64,000 bases of DNA from an uncultured Lachnospiraceae bacterium (GTDB taxonomy: Bacteria; Bacillota; Clostridia; Lachnospirales; Lachnospiraceae): the NCBI GenBank assembly GCA_910583605.1, contig CAJTXN010000003.1:124001-188000 (forward strand), given 5' to 3'. The notes under the pieces are model-generated. The model had not been told where the DNA came from, did not search any database, and saw nothing but the letters and a program-made list of their open reading frames with translations. The first letter of the stretch is position 1, and each line of letters begins with the position of its first letter. A program made the position numbers and the translations under genes. This document shows positions 25,886-35,056 of the stretch, in pieces.

Positions 25886-26034
25886 TTAACTGCAAGCGAA
25901 ATGGCAGAAACGTGGAATATTTCAAGAAAAAGGGTATCGTTGTTGTGAACCCGGAATTGTATAGAGGGTGCGAGATTAAAGGGAAATGTATGGTTGCAAC
26001 CAGAAAATGTATAAAAGGTGGGCAATCCTAGATG
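25886..26034 (+). pseudogene. Remnant of a small HTH (MerR-like) regulator gene
   Basis: Split across frames, the DNA still encodes the hallmark of a small one-domain HTH protein: LTASEMAETWNISRKRVSLL, then after a one-base shift CEPGI, then after another shift IEGARLKGNVWLQPENV, followed by an in-frame TAA. Intact relatives (about 60-70 residues) read LCxxGRIEGAxxxGxxWxIP and commonly sit beside defence or restriction genes in Firmicutes. It lies just upstream of the Druantia-like operon and may once have regulated it or earlier cargo. Confidence 0.65.
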
Positions 26035-26079
26035 GGTACGGAAAATGGGACAGGTAGGGGAGTAAAATAGAGATAACTA

Positions 26080-26085
26080 TATAAT
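26080..26085 (+). promoter_or_regulatory. Possible -10 element of the defence operon
   Basis: TATAAT lies 32 bp before the start codon of the DruH-like gene, in an AT-rich stretch. No convincing -35 hexamer was found at the right distance. Confidence 0.3.
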
Positions 26086-26117
26086 ATTGCAAAGTGATTT
26101 TTACAGAAGGAGTTGCT

Positions 26118-29100
26118 ATGATAAATCGGATTACAAAAGGTCTATCGCTGAACGTTATGGAAAAGAATATTGCTGCGGAAATGTCTGGCTTTGAGTTTTG
26201 GGGGGATTTGGGGATTTCATTCGAGGAATTTGAAGCTTTAATGGAGAGAGTGAAAGATATTCTTTTTGTTGATGGAGTCGACATAGAATACATATGCAAG
26301 AAATATCCTCATGCAATTACCACGTCGCTAGTCTTTTATGCCCGATATAAATACAATACAAACTTTTGGGGTTCATTTTCCAAAGAATTAGGAATTGCAA
26401 TGCCACAGTATTATCAGGCATATTTAGGTGCATGTGCACGAAAGATGTTTGAGCAGTATGGATTTGATTACTCAGAGACAAAAGAAGAATCAAGAATTAA
26501 TATTGCACCGATAATCTATGAAGCATGTTTGCCTCCGGAGAGTTGCCTAGATGATTTGTTTTATGTATTAAGTTATGACTCATATGGGATGTTTGATCCT
26601 CGAATAGTAATAGAAGAACTGATAGATATGAGGTCATATACCATTAGAAAACCATTGCTACGATTCTTGAGACGTTTCAAGGAGGATCGAGCATTAGATT
26701 TTCTTATTGATATACGTGATGCCATTGTAGCGGCAGAGCAAAATACAATGCAGGTATCAAGGTATTCCAATAATTATTCAGAATGGAAACAAAATGAAAA
26801 AAGCAAGGCAACCATAGAGAATAGAAAAAAGCAGGAATTTCAAATAAAGCCATATCTTTATTTTGATAATGGTAAAAAAGGCCTTTGTATTATTTTACCA
26901 CGTGTTGTAATGGAAAATGAATGGGTTGAGGAGGTGGTATGGACGATAGTTGGTAAGAGTGGATTTAATAAAAGCATAAATGCCATGGTACTAGGGGATG
27001 AAGGTACTAGATTTATTGATTCAATGTTGATTCCGGTTGTTCCGGATACAAAATACACTATTACATTAACTGACATGGAAGATTTGGATAAATCTTCTGC
27101 ACGAGCATGGGATTTAGAAGGTGTGGCAGAAGATAAAGTCCTTATATTTAATCAGAATGGAAGACAGATTAATTCTACATACCTTCCTGCACCGTTTAGC
27201 ATTGCAATTATACCAAATACAGTTAGTATTGAAGCTGCAAATAATGTTGAGTTTTGTGATCAATTTTATCCAACGAATTCAAATGACTATAGGATATCTG
27301 CAATAAATATTCTTGGAAGTGATGCATATGTTTCTTATAAAAATGGAACATATATAGAGAAAATTGTTACAAAACCACAAATTAATATGCTATTAATTGG
27401 GGAAAAATTGTTTTCTCTTGAAGAGTCGTTTTCGCAAATAAATTTATTTGTTGAAGAACCTAAAGTTTTGCTAGAGTTTGATGATAATATCAGTGCTGAT
27501 AGTTTGGAAATAAGAGTTGATGGAATTTCTCAGATGGTTTCAAAAGAAAAATGTAGAGATAACACATATTCGTGCTCTTTTGCAGATTTTTTAGGCGTTG
27601 AGAAATTAAAATACGGATTGCATAGTGTTAGATTATATCAGTTCGGCAGGTTTTTGAAACAGGTAGAGTTTTCTTTTGTCCCATATATCAAAACAAATTA
27701 TTCATCTGCTTTTAGTTGGTCTGAAAATAATCAGAGAAAGAAGAAAGAATATAAATTTGAAAAATTATTTGGATGGGAATATGAGTTCAATAATTGTCTA
27801 GTGACAGAAGATGAAAATGAATATAGTATAGAATGTTCACCTAATTGTGGTTCCATAGTAATGCAGTTGAAGATGATTGATGAAAATGTAAGATTCAGTT
27901 GCTCTACAGAATTACCAATCAATCCTTATGAAATAGAATTGTTGGACTCTGATGGAAATAATGTTGGAACCATTGTTGATAAAAACTTTAAAATATCCAG
28001 TAGGGATATAGAAGAAAAACATTATTGGGTGTCCTTAAAAGTATATGGAAAATTTATAGATCATCATTTTCAATTAGAATTAACATCGGTAAATGGATTA
28101 GAACAGATTGAAGATGTACGCTTAAATATTAGCGGCGCTGCAAATATTGATCTGGGAGTTTTTAATGATACATTAAAAAATTGTCCTATGCCTGTATGGA
28201 TTATTTTGAGAGATCAAGATGAGGATAAAATTGGACGGATATTATTTATTAATGAAACAACAGCATTGGAGAGCAGACCTAAATATCAATGCGGTAATGT
28301 AAAAGATTACATTGTCTTGGATATAAAGGATGATGAGAAGGATTTGGATATTATAAGATTTGGAAATCCTGTAATAAAACAGCATTTGCCGTATGAAAAT
28401 TCAATCCTTGGAAAGTCAGGAAAGACTAGAGGTTATATATATCCTGATAGGTTAACACAAGGAATATACATAATTCAGGGTAATAAAAAGGATACATTAT
28501 TTGAGTATGAGGACGAGAATATCATCGACTTGAACTTGGATAATAATATCATGTTGGTTTCTTGTAGAAGTAGAGAACAGAAAGATATTGTAACGGTAAA
28601 GCAGTGGTTGGATCTATTTATAAGTGATGTAATTATGACTGATAACAATAGCGATTTTAGTATGTGTCGTTCAGTCAAAATCTTCCAATCGGATGATTTT
28701 ATGAGGCAATTAGAAAAATCTGCTTTTGATAAATGTGATATAGAAAAGTTGGTTGCAATTGCTTATTTTGCAGCATCTAAGATTTCAAATGAAAAGAAAA
28801 AACTCATCATTGATGTCATGAATTATATATCTAGGTATTGTTTAGGGCGTGGAGATAGGTATGAAATTATTTCGTTGCTAGTAGTTTTAAAATGTTCTCA
28901 GGAAGTGTTTGATATTTGTTTAAAAGAGTATTCGTTATTGTTGTTTGATGAGAGTGCAGGAAATGTTAAGCAAATTGCGAGAGAGGTCGAAGAGTATTCT
29001 ACGGAGTTGGCATTTTTATTATTAGTTGGTTGTGATTCACAAATCAAAGACTGCGTTTTAAGGGATAAATTCAGAGATTTAATTGGGAAGGATGCTATAA

Positions 29101-29771
29101 AAAAATTGATTTCAGTTCCTGGAGAGGAAGATGCCGACAATATTACTTTTGAGCAAAAAAAGTTTTTGAGAGAGCAGAGTGGTTGTAGGGTAAGAATACA
29201 ATTGGACGATGAAATTTCAGGAAATGAAGAAGCAATTCAGGGAATGATTGGATACGATAAACGTTATAATCCAATCTTTGACATCTCAAAGAAACCGGAT
29301 TACGGAGTGTATTTTGCTCGTATTAAGTATGTTGACCAGTTTGTAAATTGGTATAAGAATACACATGACAAAAAGCAAGAAATGTATCCTAAATTTAAGC
29401 AAATAAAAGATGGTATTGTAAAAAAATATTATACAGAAATAATAAGTGCTATTTTGATGCTAGAAAAAGATGAAGAAATGGGAGAAATTACAAAGCAATA
29501 CAAGAAGGCTCTAAATAAAAGATGTACAGGTCATATTGCTGTAACACAGCCAAATAATGTTAGTTATCCGCTATATTTTATGACGCAGGGATTAGCTGTG
29601 TATTTGGCAAAGCTACCTGCAGACAGAGCCGATTTAGATGACTACAGACATCTTGGAATTAAATTTATGTCAGATGCAAGCAAATTATCTCCACGTATGT
29701 CTCAGAGAGATATCTTAATGGCGGCTACATACATTTATCTAAAAAGAAAAGAGGTCAAACTATGTCGATGA
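26118..29771 (+). CDS. DruH-like large protein of a Druantia type III-like defence operon
   Basis: A 1217-residue protein with no catalytic motif I can see. Residues about 1-250 are helical, about 300-850 are rich in predicted beta strands resembling repeated Ig-like modules, and the last 350 are helical and acidic. No signal peptide or membrane segment. AGAAGGAG lies before the ATG at 26118; the GTG at 26094 lies upstream of that site. Its stop overlaps the start of the giant DUF1998-type helicase gene by 10 bp. Established knowledge: Druantia type III consists of druH (large, function unknown) followed by druE (giant helicase). Size, order and coupling match; sequence identity to DruH could not be tested. 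Confidence 0.6.
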   Translation: MINRITKGLSLNVMEKNIAAEMSGFEFWGDLGISFEEFEALMERVKDILFVDGVDIEYICKKYPHAITTSLVFYARYKYNTNFWGSFSKELGIAMPQYYQAYLGACARKMFEQYGFDYSETKEESRINIAPIIYEACLPPESCLDDLFYVLSYDSYGMFDPRIVIEELIDMRSYTIRKPLLRFLRRFKEDRALDFLIDIRDAIVAAEQNTMQVSRYSNNYSEWKQNEKSKATIENRKKQEFQIKPYLYFDNGKKGLCIILPRVVMENEWVEEVVWTIVGKSGFNKSINAMVLGDEGTRFIDSMLIPVVPDTKYTITLTDMEDLDKSSARAWDLEGVAEDKVLIFNQNGRQINSTYLPAPFSIAIIPNTVSIEAANNVEFCDQFYPTNSNDYRISAINILGSDAYVSYKNGTYIEKIVTKPQINMLLIGEKLFSLEESFSQINLFVEEPKVLLEFDDNISADSLEIRVDGISQMVSKEKCRDNTYSCSFADFLGVEKLKYGLHSVRLYQFGRFLKQVEFSFVPYIKTNYSSAFSWSENNQRKKKEYKFEKLFGWEYEFNNCLVTEDENEYSIECSPNCGSIVMQLKMIDENVRFSCSTELPINPYEIELLDSDGNNVGTIVDKNFKISSRDIEEKHYWVSLKVYGKFIDHHFQLELTSVNGLEQIEDVRLNISGAANIDLGVFNDTLKNCPMPVWIILRDQDEDKIGRILFINETTALESRPKYQCGNVKDYIVLDIKDDEKDLDIIRFGNPVIKQHLPYENSILGKSGKTRGYIYPDRLTQGIYIIQGNKKDTLFEYEDENIIDLNLDNNIMLVSCRSREQKDIVTVKQWLDLFISDVIMTDNNSDFSMCRSVKIFQSDDFMRQLEKSAFDKCDIEKLVAIAYFAASKISNEKKKLIIDVMNYISRYCLGRGDRYEIISLLVVLKCSQEVFDICLKEYSLLLFDESAGNVKQIAREVEEYSTELAFLLLVGCDSQIKDCVLRDKFRDLIGKDAIKKLISVPGEEDADNITFEQKKFLREQSGCRVRIQLDDEISGNEEAIQGMIGYDKRYNPIFDISKKPDYGVYFARIKYVDQFVNWYKNTHDKKQEMYPKFKQIKDGIVKKYYTEIISAILMLEKDEEMGEITKQYKKALNKRCTGHIAVTQPNNVSYPLYFMTQGLAVYLAKLPADRADLDDYRHLGIKFMSDASKLSPRMSQRDILMAATYIYLKRKEVKLCR

Positions 29772-32700
29772 ATCCACGTGTGACAACGGATAAGATAAGA
29801 ACAGATTACCAGGACTATATTGCATCCATCTTGAGCGTTAAGGATCCACAAATAACAGATTTAGCGCACAAGGCTGTAACAAAAACAGAATTTGTAAAAG
29901 GTCCATATCTTGAGACAACGCTACCTTTTGTTAGCGGTAGTAGTTTGAGAGAACTTGCAGAGGAAGGTTTAGTAAGTAAAGAGTTTCAAAAAATGGGGAA
30001 AGCAGCACATTATGATGATTGGAAACTCCGTATACATCAAGAAAATGCACTTCGACATATCATTGAAAAAAAACGGAATATGGTAGTATCTACTGGAACT
30101 GGTTCTGGAAAAACAGAGTGCTATCTGTATCCTATATTTAATGCATTAATGAGAGAAAAAGAAGCAGGAACGCTGAATGCTGGTGTGCGTGCGCTGCTTA
30201 TTTTTCCGATGAATGCGTTGGCAAACGATCAGCAGAAAAAACTTAGAAGATTGCTGAAAGATTATCCCGATATTACTTTTGGGAGATATACAGGTGAAAC
30301 GGAACACAAAAGAAGTAAGGAAACAGCGGCGCAGGCAGAAAAACGTTTGCATGAAGAATACGATATAGCTCACATGTCAGACTCTGAAGAGGTGTATAGA
30401 AAATCGATTCCGAATGAAATGCTATGCAGAGAAATGATGGCGGAAAAACCACCGCATATTCTTTTGACAAACTATGCAATGCTGGAATATATGTTGTTAA
30501 GACCAGATACAGCTCCATTTTTTGATAATACATCTGCAACTAATTGGAGATTTATTGTTATAGATGAGGCTCATACATATAAGGGAGCTACTGGAACAGA
30601 AATCGCGTATCTTCTAAGACGTATAAAAGAGAGAATAAGTCATAATATGCATGATACATTTAGGTGTATTGCAACATCCGCTACACTGGGTAGCGAAGAT
30701 GGAAAGGAAGGACTGGCACAATTTGCAGAGAACTTATTTGGTGAACCATTTTCAGCGGAAGATATTATAACAACGCAAAGAGAAGAAAGAACAGAAGGTG
30801 ATGGTAGTCGAGCTTTTTGGCCTATTGATTATATTGAGCTACATAAAGATATAAAGTCTCTGTCAGAAAGTGAAAAAGGAATATATTTATATGAAAAACT
30901 ATCAAAGGATTTGCGCCTTTTTAAGGTTTATAATGCTCTGAAAGGTAAACCGGAAAAGATAGAAACAGTTGCAGATTACGTTTTTGATGATATAGAGTCA
31001 AAAGTAGAGAGAGAAAGTGCGTTGATTAATTTAATAGAACTAGCATCGGCTGCTAAAAAAAGCGATTTTGAAGCGGCCTTGTTACCAGCTAGATATCATT
31101 TATTTGTTAAATCTCTTGAGGGAATGTTTGCACAATATTATCCGGAAAAAAGAGTGTATTTGGATCGTAAGGAGAAAGTCTGGATAGGTAATAGATCATA
31201 TGCTGTATTTGAACTTGCGAACTGCCAGAAGTGTACTCAGGAATATTTGGTAGGAAAAACTATGTTTGCTGAAAAGGGTAACTACTTCGTTCAAACAAGC
31301 AGTTATGATAAGCCAGAATACTTTTTTATCGCAAATGATGATAACGTAAATTTGAGTGAGTTTGATGAGGATGATGCAGTAGAGGAAACAGAAAAAATAA
31401 AGGATTTAGAAAAGTATCATCTTTGCCTATGTTGCGGAAGAATAACTCCTTTTGCAGAGGTACATCCACAAAATTGCTGTGATAATTCTGATTCAAAAAA
31501 GATAGTAACTGTTTATAATCTGGCATATAGAGGAAAGGATAGTGAATCAAATTGCTGTCCATGTTGTGGTGCAACTAGAAAGGGATTAATAAAGAGATTT
31601 CTTACTGCAAATCAACCAGCAACTTTTGCAGTGGCAAAGAGCCTTTATGATGCCATTCCTCCTAGACCAATAGAAAGTAATGGTCAAGGTAATGTTGATG
31701 ATATCTTTGCTACTGATTTGTTTGATGATTTATTTGATGAAGTTTCCGAAAAATCTTGTTCTTCAACATTAACAGATGAGAGCGGAAGAAAACTCCTTAT
31801 TTTCTCTGATAATAGACAAGAAGCTGCATTTTTTGCAGGATTTTTTGAAAAAAAATACAATCTTATTATGTGGAGAAAAGTAATATTACAATGCCTTGAG
31901 GAAGCTGATAATAATGAGTTAAATGTCGCAGATCTTGTTAATAGAGTTATGATTTCTGCTGATAGGTCGGGGCTCTATTCATTTGATGCGGAAAGAAAAG
32001 ATGAGCTCACTGATGATCAGAAAAAGGAATTAGCAGCATTGTATGTAATGCAAGAATTCGCTACACCTGATTTACAGACAGGGCTTGAAGGAATGGGATA
32101 TATACAAATCGAGCCGGAGTATATAAAGTTTAAAGAAGATATAGTAAGAGCTGGGTTATCAGGCAATGATTTATGGAATTTGCTTAGATATATGATGGAT
32201 ACATTGAGACAAAAAGGTGCTGTAACATATCCGGAAAATATACGAGCAACCAATGACTTTTTTGCGCCAAGAAATCATGCGGGATACTTTAGACAGAGTG
32301 GATCTAAAACAGAACGTAATGGATATATTTACGGGTTTGTTCCACAGGAGAAAACGGGGAATCGTCGATTAGCATTGATGTTAAAATTAATAGAAGATTC
32401 TTCTTTGGACGCGGAGCAAAAGGACAGTTTAGCAAGAAAGAATTTGGAAGAAATTTATAAGGTAATACTACAACTTAAGACGAAAAAATATGTTGTAAAT
32501 ACAAAGGATTCTTCTCATGGAACTGTTTATCAATTGAATTATGCCAAGTGGAAATTTAAGTTGGTTAAGGATTCAGATAAATTATATAGATGTCAAAAAT
32601 GTAGAAAAATATTTGGCTATTCTTTAAAAGGATTTTGTCCAGAAATGAAATGTGATGGCCACCTTGTACTAATAACAGCGGACGAGGCAAAGAGTGAACC

Positions 32701-35053
32701 ATACTACAGTAATTTATTTAAAGATAATAAACTGATTCCTATGACTGCGAGGGAACATACAGCGCAACTTGCATCTAAAACAGCAGGAGAATATCAAAGG
32801 GATTTCGAAGAAGGAAAAATAAATGTTCTTAGTTGTTCTACTACTTTTGAAATGGGAGTTGATGTTGGAGAATTAGAAGCAACATTCCAAAGAAATGTAC
32901 CACCTGAAACAGCAAATTATATTCAGAGGGCAGGACGTGCAGGTCGACGTACATCATCTGCTGCATTTTCTGTAACGTTTTCACGAAGAAGTAGTCATGA
33001 TATGACATTTTATCATGATCCAGCCAAGATCATTGCAGGAAAAATAGCACCACCGATATTAGAGATAGATAACGAGAAGATTGCCGAACGTCACCTTAAT
33101 TCCATGGTGGTTGCGTGGTTTTTCAAGCGTTATCCAGAGTTTTTTGCAGAAAATACAAAGAAGATTGTTTCGTATAATGACAATACTAATATGGCAACAG
33201 AATTAGTAAAAGATTTAAGCAATCATCCTAGTGAATTATTAGAGAGTATACATCGAGTTATTCCTGTTGAAGTGTGCGAGGAACTCGGAGTAGATGAGTG
33301 GAAATTTATTTCAAATATCGCAGGGGATGAAGGTACATTGACGCGTGCAATCGCCGAACGTCGTGCTGATATTGAGGGTTTGAAAAAATTTGCAGATGAT
33401 ATAAAAGATGACACTAATAGATCGAAGATGTTATATAAAGCGATTTTCGCTGAAAAATTGGTGACAACACTTGAGGATGAGGCTTCAATAAGCTTCCTGA
33501 GTGCGAAAGGTGTATTGCCTAAATATGGTTTCCCAGTTGATACTGTTTCTTTGGATATAATTAGCGGAAGTGATGAGGAAGCGAAGAAAATTGACTTATC
33601 AAGAGATCTAAAAATGGCAATTAGCGAATTTGCACCACCAGCAAAGATTGTAGCAAATGGCAAGATCTGGGAAAGTTATGCTGTAAATACAATTCCAGAT
33701 AAGGGATGGCCTGCATATGTTTATTATGAATGCCCGACATGTAAAAAGATATATCATCCAGAAGGTAAAATGGTAGCGGCAAACACTAATCTTGCAGAAG
33801 AGCCAAAGAAAAAGTGTGACTTCTGTGGAACTCTGATGAATCCAAGAATATTTATTATTCCGCTATTTGGTTTTTCAACTCAAGTAGATTATAAACCAAA
33901 GCAAGTAGGTGATGCTAGGCCAAGCACATACTATGCAACTCAAACACAATTTTGGGGAACAGATGGATTGACTGAAAAGCAAAAGGCAGAAGCAAAAGAC
34001 ACTGTTCTCAATATTAAAGGGAAAAATGTCCATATTACATATTCTCCTGGTGGAAAGTTATTTGTTTTGAATCAGGGTATTAATGGGCGAGGTTTGAGAG
34101 TGTGTCCTAGCTGTGGCTTTGCTAACGATCCGGCAACTATATTGAAGGGGAATAAGCATAATACAAAGTATAATAAACCATGTTCTAATAGAAGCATGAT
34201 TAATGTATCTTTAGGTCATGAGTTTTCAACAGATATTATGAAAATATCGCTGCCCAAGCATGATATTGTATTAGATATACTGAATGAGGTTCAACAAAAG
34301 GATCAATTGCTTTCTGTATTGTATGCAATATTGGAGGGAGCAAGCAAAGCCTTAGATATAAGCAGAGATGATATTAGTGGATGTGTAACGGAAAATCTTG
34401 AACTAGTATTGTTTGATGATACCGCTGGTGGATCAGGCTTTGTTAAACATATTTATCAGAACTTCGAGAAAGTACTTAGAGAAGCAAGAAATAAAGTTTC
34501 AGGAAGATGTGGTTGCGCGGAAGAAACATCTTGTTACGGATGTTTAAGAAATTATTCTAATCAGTATTTTCACGATGAGATATCCAGAGGTTTGGCATTC
34601 AGGTATCTTGACTGGTTATTAAATGTGGAAGTTGATGAGGTGGCTGTTACGGTTGAACAATCACAAGTTGTTGAAAATATTGATGAGAAAATTGGTGTTA
34701 AGACGCTAAACTATGAAGAACCAGATACTTCATCATATCCGGATACATTATCTCAATTGGAAGATTTGATTTCTAATTTGGATGATCAAAGTGATATTGA
34801 TGCACTTAATAAGCTTCTTGAAGTAGCTCAGAAGGGAATATATGAGAATCCTATTATTGACGAACAACTTCCTGCTATTGAGGGTGATATTTGGCCTAGA
34901 ATTTTTTGGCCTAAGAGCCATGTTGCGTTATTTTCAAAGAGTACTTATAAGCAATATAAGACATTGAAGAAGTACAATTGGTATTGCTATTTGTTAGATG
35001 AAGATATAAATGCGGCAAACATACTGCAACACATAAGGAAAGAGGGAACGTGA
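29762..35053 (+). CDS. druE: DruE-like giant DEAD/DEAH helicase with C-terminal DUF1998 region
   Basis: A 1763-residue SF2 helicase. Motif I is STGTGSGKTE near residue 110, motif II VIDEAHTYKG near 267, SAT motif TSATLGS near 302, and motif VI QRAGRAGRR near 1055. The two RecA-like halves are separated by a long insert with cysteine pairs (CLCCGRI, CCPCCGATRKG, CQKCRKI). The C-terminal third has CPTCKKIYHP, CDFCG, CPSCGFAND and a final CGCAEETSCYGCLRNYSNQ cluster, typical of DUF1998/MZB helicases such as DruE, DrmA and YprA/MrfA. It overlaps the DruH-like gene by 10 bp; the next gene starts four bases after its stop. It probably tracks on DNA in phage defence. The family is certain; the DruE name rests on size and partner. 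Confidence 0.8.
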   Translation: MSMNPRVTTDKIRTDYQDYIASILSVKDPQITDLAHKAVTKTEFVKGPYLETTLPFVSGSSLRELAEEGLVSKEFQKMGKAAHYDDWKLRIHQENALRHIIEKKRNMVVSTGTGSGKTECYLYPIFNALMREKEAGTLNAGVRALLIFPMNALANDQQKKLRRLLKDYPDITFGRYTGETEHKRSKETAAQAEKRLHEEYDIAHMSDSEEVYRKSIPNEMLCREMMAEKPPHILLTNYAMLEYMLLRPDTAPFFDNTSATNWRFIVIDEAHTYKGATGTEIAYLLRRIKERISHNMHDTFRCIATSATLGSEDGKEGLAQFAENLFGEPFSAEDIITTQREERTEGDGSRAFWPIDYIELHKDIKSLSESEKGIYLYEKLSKDLRLFKVYNALKGKPEKIETVADYVFDDIESKVERESALINLIELASAAKKSDFEAALLPARYHLFVKSLEGMFAQYYPEKRVYLDRKEKVWIGNRSYAVFELANCQKCTQEYLVGKTMFAEKGNYFVQTSSYDKPEYFFIANDDNVNLSEFDEDDAVEETEKIKDLEKYHLCLCCGRITPFAEVHPQNCCDNSDSKKIVTVYNLAYRGKDSESNCCPCCGATRKGLIKRFLTANQPATFAVAKSLYDAIPPRPIESNGQGNVDDIFATDLFDDLFDEVSEKSCSSTLTDESGRKLLIFSDNRQEAAFFAGFFEKKYNLIMWRKVILQCLEEADNNELNVADLVNRVMISADRSGLYSFDAERKDELTDDQKKELAALYVMQEFATPDLQTGLEGMGYIQIEPEYIKFKEDIVRAGLSGNDLWNLLRYMMDTLRQKGAVTYPENIRATNDFFAPRNHAGYFRQSGSKTERNGYIYGFVPQEKTGNRRLALMLKLIEDSSLDAEQKDSLARKNLEEIYKVILQLKTKKYVVNTKDSSHGTVYQLNYAKWKFKLVKDSDKLYRCQKCRKIFGYSLKGFCPEMKCDGHLVLITADEAKSEPYYSNLFKDNKLIPMTAREHTAQLASKTAGEYQRDFEEGKINVLSCSTTFEMGVDVGELEATFQRNVPPETANYIQRAGRAGRRTSSAAFSVTFSRRSSHDMTFYHDPAKIIAGKIAPPILEIDNEKIAERHLNSMVVAWFFKRYPEFFAENTKKIVSYNDNTNMATELVKDLSNHPSELLESIHRVIPVEVCEELGVDEWKFISNIAGDEGTLTRAIAERRADIEGLKKFADDIKDDTNRSKMLYKAIFAEKLVTTLEDEASISFLSAKGVLPKYGFPVDTVSLDIISGSDEEAKKIDLSRDLKMAISEFAPPAKIVANGKIWESYAVNTIPDKGWPAYVYYECPTCKKIYHPEGKMVAANTNLAEEPKKKCDFCGTLMNPRIFIIPLFGFSTQVDYKPKQVGDARPSTYYATQTQFWGTDGLTEKQKAEAKDTVLNIKGKNVHITYSPGGKLFVLNQGINGRGLRVCPSCGFANDPATILKGNKHNTKYNKPCSNRSMINVSLGHEFSTDIMKISLPKHDIVLDILNEVQQKDQLLSVLYAILEGASKALDISRDDISGCVTENLELVLFDDTAGGSGFVKHIYQNFEKVLREARNKVSGRCGCAEETSCYGCLRNYSNQYFHDEISRGLAFRYLDWLLNVEVDEVAVTVEQSQVVENIDEKIGVKTLNYEEPDTSSYPDTLSQLEDLISNLDDQSDIDALNKLLEVAQKGIYENPIIDEQLPAIEGDIWPRIFWPKSHVALFSKSTYKQYKTLKKYNWYCYLLDEDINAANILQHIRKEGT

Positions 35054-35056
35054 TTT

